DNA of 64,000 nucleotides from Macrolepiota albuminosa (GCA_027475525.1 JAMWFC010000068.1:1-64000), one strand, 5' to 3'; positions 22,391-33,710 are shown, counted from the stretch's first letter. The notes: generated by a model from the letters alone, not told the origin. Numbers and translations: made by a program.

Positions 22391-25361
22391 ATGAAACCGG
22401 CTCAGGTCGCGATCGATTTTGGGAACGACTCCGACACTCCGCCGCGTTCTTCTTCTGAATTTGAAGAAGTTCCATATCCCTCTAACTCCTGGCCTGCTCC
22501 TGAGGAACTACCCCTGCACTACATGAGTGAAGAGAAGGCGCGCAGGCGCCCTGTCAAGGGCGCTCATGACGATGGACCCATTTCTGTCAATATCGCCCAT
22601 TACGACGATGACGGCAAGGACGTTTACAACAAACTTCGCGCTGTGAAGGCTCGCATGGGTAGTGGCCGGCCTCCGCCGCCACTAGCACCGCCAGCGACCA
22701 ACATTGTTAGTGTGTTTTCTAGCCTAATCACTTCCACGTGTAACACCACAGCCGCAGCGCGAGTTTATAGAGCAAAATCTCGAACACGTAATACCCATTG
22801 TGTACACCCTCCTCTCATGCTGGTCTCGATTCTACAAGATTGGCAAGTCGAACGTCGTCGTGTGGGATGAGGCCCACTTTGGCAAATTCGGCTCACATTA
22901 TCTCAAACGCGAATTCTATTTCGACGTACATCCGCCTCTCGGGAAGATGCTTGTTGGTCTCGCGGGTTTGCTTTCAGGTTATGACGGGTCATTCGAGTTC
23001 AAGAGTGGCGAAACCTACCCAGATCATGTGCCGTACGTGGCGATGCGTGTAATGCTGGCGACGTTTGGGGTGGGTATGGTGCCGCTAGGTTGGTATACCG
23101 CCGTAGAGTTGGGCATGAGCCAGTGGGCATGCCACCTAGTGGCTCTTATGGTTTTGCTTGGTGTGTATCATTACTTTTTTCATTTAGTGCCGTGTCCGAT
23201 GCTTTTCAGACGTTGGTTGGCTCTGTATCTCTCGATTTATTCTATTGGACTCTATGCTTCTATTTTTCACGTTCCTTACCGTTTTTTGCCTCACAAAATT
23301 CCACAATCAACAATACCAGTGTGTACGAGAATCTTGTTACTAACCGTAGTCTTAACTTTCGCTCAGATCCTTCTCTATTGACTGGTGGTTATGGCTGCTC
23401 TTTACGGGTATATCTATTGGCTTGGTAACAAGGTATGTCTTTCTTATTTCGTGGGTATGTATAATAACTCGTTCAAAGCGTCAAAATGGTTGGTCTCTTT
23501 GTTACTGCCCTGGTTGGCTTGTACACGATCGAAGACCTTTGGGAAAAATTCGGAGATTTGAAGATGTCTGTGGTGCGTATGATTACCCTGCAATGACCAA
23601 ACTATAGTCTGATTGGGATTTTAGAAAGACCAAACGAGACACTGGGCCGCCCGTGTGGTGTGCCTCATCTTCGTGCCTATCCTAGTTTTCATGGCTTCCT
23701 TTAAAATTCATTTTATGGTTCTCAATCATTCTGGACCTGGTGACGCCCAAATGAGTTCACTCTTCCAGGCCAATTTGGTCGGCAATGATTTTTCGCGAAA
23801 CCCTCTTGGTACCCCTCTTTCAACATTCCACATTTCATAGTTCTAACGTTACACAGAGGTCGCCTACGGCTCCAAGATCACGCTAAAGAACATGGGTTGG
23901 GGTGGTGGACTGTTGCATTCACACGTGCAAACATATCCTGTCGGTTCCAACCAGCAACAAGTTACTTGTTACCACTACAAAGACGACAACAATGATTGGA
24001 TCGTTCTCCCACGGTGGGAGGAGAAAGAGTATGACCTGAATGAAGAGTTGAGGTTCCTCAAAGATGGGGACATCGTCCGACTGCAACATGCCCCCACTAC
24101 GCGTAACCTCCACTCCCACACCATCCTCGCGCCCATCACGAAGCTCAACTATGAAGTTTCCTGCTACGGCAACTCGACTATTGGAGATGTAGGCGATTAT
24201 TGGCAAGTCGAGGTCGTGGATGATATCAAGCGCAAACAAGTTGATCGTATACATTCGCTCACGACGAGGTTGAGGTTCCGCCATAAACAGCTTGGATGTT
24301 ACCTTCGTGCTGCGAACGCGATTCTCCCACAGTGGGGATATAAACAGGTCGAGGTCAGCTGCGATAAGGAGAACAATCCGAAGGACGTACATACGTACTG
24401 GAATGTGGAGAGTCATTGGAATGATCGACGTACGTTCCTTTCCAACCTACTCAACCTCACTGACTATATGTTTTGCATACATAGTGCCCCCTGCAGACGT
24501 GAAATTCTATCGCTCGCCATTCCTGCGTGACTTCTGGCACCTCAACGTGGCGATGATGACCTCCAACAATGCACTTATCCCAGATCCGGACAAGGAAGAT
24601 ATCCTCGCGTCCAAACCGTTTGACTGGCCTTTCCTCCATCTCGGCTTGCGAATGTGTGGCTGGGGCGATACACAAGTCAAGTATTACCTCCTCGGCACGC
24701 CTGTCATAGCATGGGCAGGCTCTGTAAGCTTGATTTTGGCCATCCTCGTCCTGGGGGTGTATGTGTTGAGGAAGCAGAGGAAGTATGTTGATATGGACCC
24801 TCGTGAGTCTTTATTCCCTTCTAGGTGGTGCGAGGAGGACTAATGTGGTGTCAGGTGAATGGGATCATTTCTTGTACGTGGGCAAGATTGCGTTCTTTGG
24901 ATGGGCGCTGCATTATCGTGGGTTGTCGTCCTTGCCTCTTTCCTCAAAATTGATCGCTGTCATCTAATTCCAGTACCATTCCTTATTATGGGCCGAGTAA
25001 CATACGTTCACCATTACGTGCGTCTATCATTACTGTTTGCGTCCACACACTGACACTGATATTCATGGATACCCACAGCTTCCAACGTTGTATTTCTCCG
25101 TGCTTATGTGTGCACACATGTTTGACCATTTCGTGTTCTCGTCGCGTCGGTACTCGACGCAAACGAAGTGGATCGTATTCGGTGTGGCGGCGGGTACGAT
25201 TGTGTGCACGTTCTGGTGGTTTAAGGGAATGGCTTTTGGTATTGATGGTCCGATCAATGAGCACTGGGGATTGTTATGGCGTAAAGTTTGTGCCCTTTCC
25301 TTTTTTACCCTCCAGTAGTGCTGAAGTACCGATCCAGAGCTGGAATATATACGAACTATGA
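22391..25361 (+). CDS. PMT2: Dolichyl-phosphate-mannose protein O-mannosyltransferase, Pmt2 type
   Basis: A gene with about a dozen short introns for an ER membrane enzyme (GT39). It transfers mannose from dolichyl-phosphate mannose to Ser/Thr of secretory proteins, and Pmt2 normally pairs with Pmt1. After an acidic cytosolic N-terminus (exon 1, 22391 on) the first luminal loop shows VVVWDEAHFGKF, the essential Asp-Glu pair, and FYFDVHPPLGKML. The luminal MIR region follows, beginning GSKITLKNMGWGGGLLHSH with TYPVGSNQQQVTCY, then LQHAPTTRNLHSH and LRFRHKQLGCYL: three MIR motifs. The C-terminal membrane half contains RDFWHLNVAMMTSNNALIPD, CGWGDTQVKYYLLG and RVTYVHHYLP. These match Pmt2 better than Pmt1 or Pmt4. 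The last exon begins at 25338 (SWNIYEL) and stops at 25359-25361. No broken exon was noticed. Confidence 0.9.
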
Positions 25362-25814
25362 AAGATGAGGAATAATGGACTTTTTCGTTCATTGGTAACA
25401 CGATGTTCGACTAGAAATACAGCTGCGGTCGTTAAGATTGATGCGTATAATGATTTTAATCTATTCTGGTTTCGGAACGATGCACTGTGTGAAGCCTTCG
25501 GCGGGGATGCGGAAAAATTATACAAGGCACAGGAAAGGGGATTGGTGTTACAATTACGTTGTACAGGCTGGATGGTCCGGGAAAAAAGAGTGGGAGGGTA
25601 GCGTGACGATAGTGATGAATGTTGAGGTATAAACATGGTGCGTGGTTGCTAAATATGGCAGGCAGTGTTAGAGTTTAATCGGGCTGATTCCCTCTAGATC
25701 GTGAATAAGAGGGGCTTGGTTGGGTCGCAGAGGCCGCAATCGCCACAGCCATGGAGACTTGAATGAATATGTTAGGTTAAAAGCGGCACTTTCAGGGTAT
25801 GAAGATTAATCAGC
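25362..25814. other. Intergenic between convergent genes
   Basis: A 453-bp spacer between the mannosyltransferase (+) and the unknown acidic protein (-). It contains only short motif-free frames and presumably the 3' UTRs of both. Confidence 0.45.
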
Positions 25815-26528
25815 TTACGGACACGTCCCAGGTGAATCCCGAGCAATGAACACGACCTTGCTGCGTGTTTTTCCTGAATGATGCAGGGGAGGAGGCGATA
25901 AAGCTGTTACACATTCAATTAATTCCTGACACGGGCCGGCTGTCCGCAGCATTGGACGCCCTGCGGCCCAGGGAGGCTTAGTACTGGCTTCAAAGTCCAC
26001 TGGAGAGTTGAGTTGCGTTCCTTCATAGGAATAATAGGTGTCTGTGTCTGTGTCGCTCGTGCCCTCCTCAGCGTCATAATCAAAGTCCGCGATGTTGGCA
26101 ACGATTTTTCTGTTGCCAGTGAAGGTATATGTGGTTTGGGGTTGAGGAGGCAAGGTCTGTGTCAATCAACCTCTATCTTCTGCTGGGGCATGCATGAAAA
26201 AATGAAACAGACGTACGATGGCAACCGAGGGGAACGTATAATAGGAATAAGACTCATGTGAAGCGCCCTCCGACACGAGTGTCTCGGAGCCATCTGTGTC
26301 TTCAACAGAGGATAAGCTGTCTCGGTCTGCTATCCTTAGTTTGCTTTGCCTGGGCTGTACGGGCATCCTTTGGCTGTATGGTCGATGGGGATTCCATCGC
26401 ACTTGCGTCTTGGAGGCTCCATCATGCCGATGTCCGTGGCGACTCTTAAATGAGATCGTCGACTGAACAACCCCCAGCGCGATCTCCAACCGATCGGAGA
26501 TCATCGAGAAGTGGATGGACCCCATCAT
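25815..26528 (-). CDS. Hypothetical acidic Ser/Thr/Tyr-rich protein
   Basis: Two minus-strand frames appear to be exons of one gene: 26528 down to about 26216, then about 26157 down to 25815, joined by a GTACGT..CACAG intron. The joined product would be about 215 residues. It has a polar, Asp/Ser/Thr/Tyr-rich middle (SSVEDTDGSETLVSEG, then DYDAEEGTSDTDTDTYYSYEG) and no membrane segment, catalytic motif or family that I recognise. The start is uncertain: a frame further upstream (26767-26525) could be an earlier exon. The low-complexity acidic composition suggests a disordered protein. Function unknown; it may not be a real gene. Confidence 0.4.
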
Positions 26529-27164
26529 GTTGCGTCTGTGGGCGCCGTTGAGCTAAGGGAGGAGGAGACGGAGAGGACAGTGGGTTGAAGAGATGAATGA
26601 TGTGTTTTCGAGCCTGCAGAGAACCAGGAGACCACGATGCGTCGTGGTTCAGGGATGGGGGGATCCAGTGCAATGCGGTTTCGGGGCCTTTTTTCATATA
26701 AGTAAAAAGAAGCTTTGGCCATCAGGGACGGACTCAAAGCCGGATGCTGGTCCTGTTGGGAGAACAAAGAGATTTGGAGGCGCCGCGGTGTTTAAAACTC
26801 ATTATTGGATAAGAATTAACCAGTTGACGTCGAGCAACGAACAACGTCATGTCAGTACATATCGAGGACAGGGAGCCTTCGCTGAGATCATAAGTTATTT
26901 GTTGGTTGAATTCAATGCTGCTGCCATATACGTGGTAAGGCAATCATCATTCAAGTTGACTTGCATATCAGCCTCAGCAAGCCTTGTGGATCCTCGCGCT
27001 TGCATGGGTCAATCGCAAGCAGTGAGATTCAGAAAGCGCAAGTCCAAAGTTGAGTGGCCGACACGGATATGAAATGGCTAAGATTGGCAGTATTATCTTA
27101 TCTAAAATTCTCGTTACATAATGCACATTTGTCTTGGCACTCAACCTCGACTGAAATCGTCGTA

Positions 27165-28090
27165 ATGGCCAGCTTGCCTTTAAACATGGACGAAGAGGTA
27201 CGCCTCTATACAACAAATGCAGACCGTGAGAAGTATAACAACCTCGCAACCCTCTTTGGGATCACCGTTGCGCTCGATTACCTTGAACGCGCGTTTGTAC
27301 GAGACTCGATAACCGCTGCTGAGTACGTTGTAGATATACATGACGTTATAATGGTTTTGCTCAGTGACCTTCGAAGAGATACTCGCCAGCATGCACACGA
27401 CTGATCGCGCAGTATAAGACCATGTTGAAGCTGGTTGGCGACAGTGTGCCTTCAATTGAGGCGTTCATGACAAGATATCGAGTCAGTCTCAGCCTACCTA
27501 TTTTCAGGATGTATTTTCATAATAATTCTACCGCGGTACATCTGAAGATGGATCATCCAGCTGCTCTACATCGACTGAAAGTTGGTGTCCCAGCAACGGT
27601 GGAACATTCAACCGAAGCTGGGTCGGAGACGGGAAAGTGGGTGGCGGAGACAACACAGGTGATTCTCCTTTTGCGACTCTACGAGCAGGATTTTGCTCAG
27701 CCTACCCGTAGAATTTCATCACGTTTATGGACGCACTCAAGTTACGGTTACGTGCGAAGGATCAGCTTCATCCAATGTTACAAGAGTTGGTGACCGGCTA
27801 CGCTCGTTTCAAGGGGAGCAAGGACTGGGAAGGACGGAGCCGTATGGTTTCTTGGTAAGTGGATGCCACGTCGGACTCCAAACGATGGATTTAAATCGCT
27901 GAAGGCTTATCACCCTCAACGGTATGAAAGCATCAGAAGAGATCACAGAGGAGCAATCACGACAGGTGTGTATTTTACTGCGTATCTTCTAGACTGTTTC
28001 TCAGCTATGCGGTAGTTGTTGTTTGACGTCGATGACGCATATGCAGAATTCTTCAGGAGTCTCAGCGGCGGCAAGGACGGTGTATCCTGA
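27165..28090 (+). CDS. VPS28: ESCRT-I subunit Vps28
   Basis: Six exons (27165-27322, 27379-27481, 27548-27658, 27712-27854, 27905-27965, 28016-28090) give 651 nt, encoding 216 residues, the normal Vps28 size. Vps28 links ESCRT-I (with Vps23 and Vps37) to ESCRT-II on endosomes, for sorting ubiquitinated membrane proteins into multivesicular bodies. The N-terminal core-binding helix pair reads MDEEVRLYTTNADREKYNNL, then LDYLERAFVRDSITAAEY and TRLIAQYKTMLKLVG. HPAALHRLKVGVPATVEHS links to the C-terminal four-helix domain: NFITFMDALKLRLRAKDQLHP, LITLNGMKASEEI, and the end LLFDVDDAYAEFFRSL. Exon 1 splices at GTACGT and not at the apparent read-through, which would truncate the protein. Upstream ATG codons at 27054 and 27069 are in frame, but the family start fits 27165. 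Confidence 0.92.
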
Positions 28091-28146
28091 AAGTATTAAC
28101 GCTCTTTCGTTGTTCATACCTAGCTAGCAGAATACACTGTGTCATC

Positions 28147-28332
28147 CTAAGAAGTTGCATATCCAATCGTCTCACGGGCAAGTCCACATGCGACAGAATC
28201 CGCTGTCGGAGTAGAACTTGGGTTCAATGAGGTTATAATAACACCATCAACGCTTGTTACAATATCACAATTTTGATTTGGGTTGAGAATATTCTGAGCG
28301 TTTTCTGTAAGGCTTTGACTGGCGGTTCGCAA
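28147..28332 (-). pseudogene. Unidentified C-terminal exon next to the transposon boundary
   Basis: A 61-codon frame (ending RETIGYATS, with SVDGVIITSLNPSST and SVACGLA inside) continues upstream into a possible intron near 28400. It reads like protein, but no family is recognised. It lies directly beside the point (about 28.5 kb) where transposon-derived sequence begins, so it may be the 3' part of a host gene truncated by an insertion. Confidence 0.3.
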
Positions 28333-28454
28333 CGCGATGCGTCAATAGCACTAATAACGAAATTGTATTGCTACTAAATACTTGAGCAATATGACGTACC
28401 TAATAGCGAAATGGACAAAGATGGGAAATGTACTGCTAACTCCAAGGCAACTGT

Positions 28455-28740
28455 AAGGACGCGGTCACGTGTATGGTCACGTGTATCGTGACACCCGCCC
28501 CCCACTTGTTCTTAAAGACGAGCTACGATTCATGCCTTCGGCACAAATTTCATAGCTTGTTGGAGGCTTGACCTACAACCCCCCCGCCCCCACCTAAGCC
28601 TCCACCCTAACCTCACTTGATTTGGTTAGGGCTCCAAGTATGTATAAGTAACTTAGCCTCCACTCCAACTTTACTTCGTTCAGTTAGGGGTTCAAATATA
28701 TATCTTAGTAACTCAGCTTCTATTATTATTTTACTTTCAT
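28455..28740. other. Boundary between host sequence and transposon tract
   Basis: Two copies of GGTCACGTGTAT occur at about 28463-28487, followed by C-rich runs. Then come two similar segments in which short stretches ending GGTTAGGG and AGTTAGGG are each followed by a .CAA.TATRTAT.AGTAACT.AGC motif (about 28610-28655 and 28675-28715). These look like short direct repeats. From here on base composition changes, with CpG becoming rare. Confidence 0.5.
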
Positions 28741-28787
28741 TATGTCTTACTGATTCCAGCATATGTTGTTAATGAATAGAGAGTTTC

Positions 28788-28912
28788 ACATTTACCAATG
28801 ACCACACTCTCAAGTTTGTTACCAGATAAGTCAGAGAGCTCATCAGGAGGGCCAGTTTGACCTGTCTCAGCTCTGACACATGTATTCATGACACAACATA
28901 AGCTATAATACA
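28788..28912. repeat. Direct repeat copy 1 of the tyrosine-recombinase retroelement 3' end
   Basis: About 120 bp, sharing roughly 85 percent identity by eye with 29150-29258. Shared anchors include CAAGTTTGTTAC, AGAGCTCATCAGGA and GACACAACATAAGCTATAA. Together with the second copy it lies downstream (on the minus strand) of the recombinase gene, as the B1/B2 repeats do in Ngaro-type elements. Confidence 0.8.
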
Positions 28913-29149
28913 AAAGAGCAAGGTGTGGTGGATAAATGTAGAATGTCAATATATTTTCACAACCTGCACTCAGATCATCTTCAATGATCCTCCCTTCAGA
29001 TACAAATAACTTATCTAGAGAGTGGTTGTTGAGGTGAGACTCCCTTGGGGATATGTCCTACCTGCACCCGCTCTCTCATTGACTGTGTGACATCTGTATT
29101 TTGAGAAATGCTCTTATTGCCCATGTAAAAACTTAATGTTTTAACTGCC

Positions 29150-29258
29150 ATCAATGACCATACTTTCAAGTTTGTTACTGAATAAGTTGAAGAGCTCATC
29201 AGGAAGGCCAGTTCAGCCTGTCTGCATGTATTTATGACACAACATAAGCTATAATACA
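29150..29258. repeat. Direct repeat copy 2 of the tyrosine-recombinase retroelement 3' end
   Basis: Second copy of the repeat at 28788-28912, lacking about 7-10 bp in the middle. The roughly 240 bp between the two copies would be the A2 segment if the element has split direct repeats. Confidence 0.8.
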
Positions 29259-29314
29259 ACACCCTCCTAACTGCTAAAACCATAACTAAAAAATCTTGAC
29301 AGAAAATAATGGAA

Positions 29315-29470
29315 GAAGAGAGAGTTTTTTTTTTATTTTGTGTAATTTAAAAAAATTTTTTTTTTCTTTCATGTATCAATATAATTTCTTTTTCTTTTTT
29401 ATATATTAATAATAATTTCTTTTTTTTTTGTGTATCAGTAATCCTTTTTTTTTTTTTTTTTTCAAAATTT
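29315..29470. repeat. T-rich low-complexity tract
   Basis: About 150 bp made mostly of T runs (up to about 18 T) separated by short AT-rich words such as TGTATCA. On the minus strand it is an A-rich tract downstream of the recombinase gene. Confidence 0.9.
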
Positions 29471-29808
29471 AATATACTCTCACAGCATTCATTCTCCTGC
29501 CCAATGCCAACATGTGAATAATAATCAGATTTTTTCTAATGTAGCACTGAAACACTTTTGAGAACCACCAACCTGAAGCCTGAATAAGATGCAGGGTGAC
29601 TCCTGCCTCAGCAAGGAAGGTGGCTCCACCTGCTCTCATAGACTGCTTTACAAAGGTAGACAGAAAGAGTCTTTTGAGCCAGGTGATGAAAAAAGAATAG
29701 TTTGGTTGCTTTCTGGTCGAGGTGAGCCACAGCTTATATTACAATAGAAATTTTGAAGCACAGTCTCAGAGGTAGATTGTGAACCATTTGTAAGGGTTTG
29801 TATGATGT

Positions 29809-30850
29809 TCAGTTTTTAGAATAAATGACTTTGTTATCTTCAAAGTAGGCATCCAATTTTTGAGCTGAGAATAGAAACTTGTAATGGTCATTCAAAATCC
29901 TGGCAAATAGATACTTGATAGTTTTGTGGTCATTTCTGAGTTTTATGCTGCCCAGCTGACAAAGCTCTCTCAACCAAAAGAGCCTATAAAAACCTGTGAG
30001 CAGAAGGGAAACAAACAGAGTGTTGTTATGGTTATTGATAGTAGTTATAGACTGTATAGCTAGCAAGAGATTGTCATAGGATAGAGGGAGTTTGTGCTTA
30101 ATAGATGTTGATTTCATATGCAAGCAACCTGTAAGTGTATTTTTGACTAAGTTGAAGTTGCAGATTTCTTGAATTTGCAGATAGTAAACCTCAAGCTGGT
30201 TACATATTTCTACAAGGTAGGTAAGGACAGATCTTAGCTCTATATGATGTGACATATAGATGATGTAAAATGATAACATGTTTTGAGTTGGCTCAATGTC
30301 CATATTATGCAAATTAGACAACATTTAAATATGAATTTAATGTGGAACAGTAAGAGGAGAACATACTGGTATTAATGAACATTCCCAAAGCAAGAGACCA
30401 TTTTCTAACAAGTCTCTCCTTCAACCAGGCAGTCCTAGCAGGCTGTCTGGCTTGTATTGGTAATATGATCATTTTTTCAATGCCTCTAGCAGCTGTTAAG
30501 AGAGTTGAAAATGTTTTATGCTGAGCAAGAAAAATAGCTTGCATGCTTTGTTAAAGCGTTCTCTTGAGATAAGGTCTGCAATTTAATTTTTGTGACCTGA
30601 AATGAATCTGACTTTGAGTTTATGTCTTTTGCTAATTACAAGATTGACCACATGCATAAGAATGTGATTGTACTTTGAAAGAGTATGCAAGCTAGCAAAC
30701 ATAAAAACAGTATTGGAATTGTTTGTATAAATGATGATTCTGAGTGGATGTGGTGACATGGACACTGATAATGCAAAAGCTGATATTACTGTAAGGGCTT
30801 TCAAAGAGAAAATAAGATTTCTCAGAGCTTCAAGCTGTCAGAAAACTCCT
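29809..30850 (-). pseudogene. Tyrosine-recombinase retrotransposon relic (RNase H plus recombinase)
   Basis: Reading on the minus strand, 30850-30583 encodes an RNase H-like domain with LRIIIYTNNSNTVFMF and a later ISGHKN.IADLISR; in intact relatives these are IYTDNSNTV and a GxxNxxADALSR tail. About 40 bp on, 30544-29809 encodes a recombinase-like protein. It has an N-terminal part (RGIEKMIILPIQARQP, STLNSYL) and the LLLTGFYRLFWLRELCQLG segment typical of the YR family of DIRS/Ngaro-type elements in basidiomycetes. The order RNase H then recombinase on one strand fits that class. Stops interrupt both parts. The RNase H part ends abruptly near 30836-30850, where a Gypsy LTR fragment begins, so the reverse transcriptase and Gag are missing. 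The active-site Tyr could not be located. Confidence 0.6.
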
Positions 30851-30990
30851 CATTTCATCTTTTTTTCACTTCTTATTCCTTCACTCTTTTTTTATTCATT
30901 TTCTTATTTCTTTTGTCATTCTTTTATTTTACTGTTTTTATTCTCTCAACACTATCTGTTAGTACTATTCTTACTAGTAGAAGAGTGTCT
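30836..30990 (+). mobile_element. LTR fragment of the Gypsy B family
   Basis: TGTCAG at 30836 starts about 150 bp that match the first part of the element B LTR and the solo LTR at 42847 (ACTCCTCATTTC, TTTACTGTTTTTATTC, CAACACTATCTGTTAGTACTA). After about 30990 the match is lost. It truncates the recombinase retroelement relic on its left. Confidence 0.65.
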
Positions 30991-31224
30991 GGAGGAGTTG
31001 CAAGCTTATAAGAGTTTGCCCAGGGTAGGGCATCACAACAGTACGTGTCATATATTGTATAAGAGCTCACTTTGTACTATACTATACGTGTCTAGTGGAG
31101 TCCACTACACTGTAGCAGAGCAGTTCCCACAGTGCCATAGAATACAGAGCTGTGGACATGTTACAATGTGCTCAGTCCAGTGGATCAATAAAAGGCAAGC
31201 ACACACATGTGCATGCAGGCCCAG

Positions 31225-32385
31225 CGGATGCTAGTGGACACTAATAAATGTCAATGTGCGTCAGTGGCCACTAGCGGGCATCAGCCCATGAGTGAAAACC
31301 TTCTCCTTTGGTAGACGTCATGGCATGAATAAACCTTCTTCAAGGTTTTCCACTTCCCTCTCCTCTCTCTTTCTTCTCACAATAACTTGAGGCTGTGTGC
31401 CTCCCCTTCTCTCCTTTTCTCATCACTAACACCAGCATATATCCACAAAAGAGCCCTGCAGATCTATGCAGGCCTACACAAGCCACCAGTGGACATTCAC
31501 ACAGATCTACGTCAACTGACTCAAACTTACATGGGCCCATGCAGGCTTGCACAGGGCACTAGTGGACATTTGCAGAGGCCTATGCAGATTCATGGAGGCT
31601 GGTTGGACCAAAAAAAAAGATAACTCTTTATGCTCGCTGTATGCCTATGGGGGGAATCAAACCCCTGGCCTTAGGGAAGCCTCCAGCAACAGAACACACT
31701 GATAATTTAACTATTGCACTACAGGTCCGTTACTAATAGATAGAATCAAAGGTCAGATAACACAATGAACAGCTGCCTATCTATGTTCCCACAAGTCTTT
31801 GTATAGATATTTTGAGGTAGAAGAAGGGTGGCATACCTTTTAAAAGAGTTTTTGTGGCATGAAAGAGGTGTTGGCATCATTTGCCATCAGCTAGCCATCA
31901 GCTGGCATTCATTGGAGTTTGTCAGCAGCTGTCAGGACCCACTGGCATTTATTAGAATCTATCGGAATTCGTCGTACATCTGTCAGCATCTGCCAGATAT
32001 CTGCTGATATTCATTGGCAACCTCTGGCATTATCTGGCATCAGAGTGAAAGAGAAGGAAAGAGGGTGTGTGGGCATCCACCACATGGAGTGGCATCTTGG
32101 AGAGCATGGGAGGTGGCAGAAGAGGGATGGGGGTGGGGAGAAAGAGGGGGAAGGAGAAAGAGAAGGAGCATGAATGTCTGCTGGCACACCAGCAGATGTA
32201 GCAGACGTCAAATGTCAGGTCAGGAGAAAGAAAGGAAGCAAGGTGCATATAATGTACAGAGATGATATATGAAGTAGTGTGGGAAGTGGAGAGGATGACA
32301 CTAGAAAGAAAGAGGGGGAAGGGCAGAAGAGGGTGTATGAGTATCTGCTGTCTGCTAGCATGCCAGCAGGTGGTAGTGGATGTCA
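31225..32385 (+). repeat. Left arm of a long inverted repeat
   Basis: About 1.15 kb whose reverse complement matches 42345-43961 once the solo LTR in the right arm is left out. From outside to inside: a segment rich in AGCAGATG/CATCTGCT-type words, a purine-rich tract, a class II tRNA-like sequence on the minus strand, a spacer (CACAATGAA..TTTTTGTGG), more CATCTGCT-type words, a long GA-rich stretch, and short palindromes such as CTGCTAGCATGCCAGCAG near 32355. The arms differ by many substitutions, so they are old. Confidence 0.75.
31644..31725 (-). repeat. Class II tRNA-like sequence (SINE-like head)
   Basis: On the minus strand: CCTGTAG at the start pairs with CTATAGG-like CCATAGG at the end, an A-box-like block (TAGTGCAATAG), a long variable arm (GGAGGCTTCCC), and a B-box-like GGTTTGATTCC. 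A T-rich run TCTTTTTTTTT follows downstream, a possible pol III terminator. It is the counterpart of 43457-43539 in the opposite arm. Confidence 0.7.
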
Positions 32386-32404
32386 GCATATGAGCCAGGT
32401 CCAT

Positions 32405-33012
32405 GCAACCAGTTCCAGTGGTTCAGTGGAATATTGTGTATTGATATACAACATTGTGTACAGCGGTGGATTTGACTCCTTCTACTCCATCTTAATGGTA
32501 TCTAATGGTGTGTTTTTATACAGGTCTATTTTTGCTCTATATATACACCATACTAACTGGTCCTATATACAAATGACAAATAATAGGGCCTGTAAGCCTC
32601 TGTAAAATATTTGTTCATCTGCTTGCTAGCATCATTAAGTTGATTCTTTCAAAACTCTAAAAATTACTGAAGAAGGATAGGATGGAGGAGCTTGCACATG
32701 CGTTTATTGCAATGCACATAACAAGTGACAATACACCAGGGCTCGCTATTTTTTTTGCAAAGACTAGCTCATGGATAGCTAGCCACAGTACATCATTAAC
32801 TTGTCACATGCACTGGAAGAAACAATGCACAAATTTGTCTCAGCCTATTTCTTTGCAGAAATCTCTGGAGTTTTAAACAAATCAAACTAATGATGCTAGC
32901 AGACATTAGCAACCTGCTGCTGTTATATAATGTGCATTAGCGGGAGTCAAACCTGCCTCTTGTGCACAATATAAAATATCAATTTATCAATATTCCATTG
33001 TACCACAGGCAC
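32405..33012. repeat. Two further tRNA-like repeats
   Basis: On the plus strand at about 32408-32482 there is an A-box-like AGTGGTTCAGTGGAA and B-box-like GGATTTGACTCC. On the minus strand at about 32932-33011 there is TGTGGTACAATGGAATATT and GGTTTGACTCC. Both share the TGGAATATT word with the tandem array that follows. They cannot be functional tRNA genes: the stems are poorly kept and no anticodon arm is convincing. Confidence 0.55.
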
Positions 33013-33167
33013 TTACTACAATTTAGGATGGTATACAAGTAGTGTACTATTGGACCCATACAGAATTTGAACAGATAGTATTATCAATTTTTACTTGTAG
33101 TAAATTGACAAAAGACGGAAGGGGTCTGCTAGAGTGGTATCCTGTACATGAGGTGTAGCAGAATGTT

Positions 33168-33710
33168 AGACTGATATTGATTTACACCATAGCCTGTACA
33201 GTAAGCATCTATGGTGTAGTGGAATATTCACAATTAGTATTCCTTGTATTTTGTAGTAGGTGGGTTTGACTCCCATTAGTACATTGATATTAAACTGTTG
33301 GTAATTTTTGACCTGCCTAGCTAATTGTTATTTACTACACATGGAATATTAGACTGATATTTATTTACATCATAGCAGTATTTTGTAGTTGTCTCTAATG
33401 TAGTGGAATATTATCAATGTATATTTATTGTGTCTTGTAGTCAGTGGATTCGACTCTCACAAGTGCATTTATATCAAACTGTCTAGAATTTTTGATCTGC
33501 TTAGCTAATTGTTGTTTACTATACATGGAATATTAGACTGATATTTGTTTACATCATAGCAATATTCAGTACGTGTTTGTGGTGTAGTGGAATATTATCA
33601 ATAGGTATTTATTGTGTCTTGCATTAGGCTGGTTTGACTTCTGCTTAATGCAATAAACATTAAGACTTTTGCATTTTTGACCTGCTTAGCTAATTGTTAT
33701 TTACTACACA
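33168..33710 (+). repeat. Tandem array of three 183-bp units, each with tRNA-like A and B boxes
   Basis: Three units start at 33168, 33351 and 33535 (spacing 183 and 184 bp), each opening with AGACTGATAT. Each carries TTTACA.CATAGC, an A-box-like TGTAGTGGAATATT, a B-box-like region (GGTTTGACTCC, GGATTCGACTC, GGTTTGACTTC) and the end word TTGA.CTGC.TAGCTAATTGTT. A degraded partial unit may precede it. The array is tandem, unlike dispersed SINE copies. Confidence 0.8.

Noticed and set aside
27054..27404. Unspliced 116-codon frame as a separate small protein
   Set aside because: It is exon 1 of VPS28 read through its intron; splicing at GTACGT (27323) restores the family sequence.
31340..32404. 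Frames of 60-124 codons in the inverted-repeat arm
   Set aside because: Composed of GA-rich tracts and CATCTGCT-type repeats; no conserved protein, and the other arm does not keep the frames.
33168..33710. CRISPR-like array
   Set aside because: Only three diverged 183-bp units, in a eukaryotic genome, with no short direct repeat plus unique spacer pattern.
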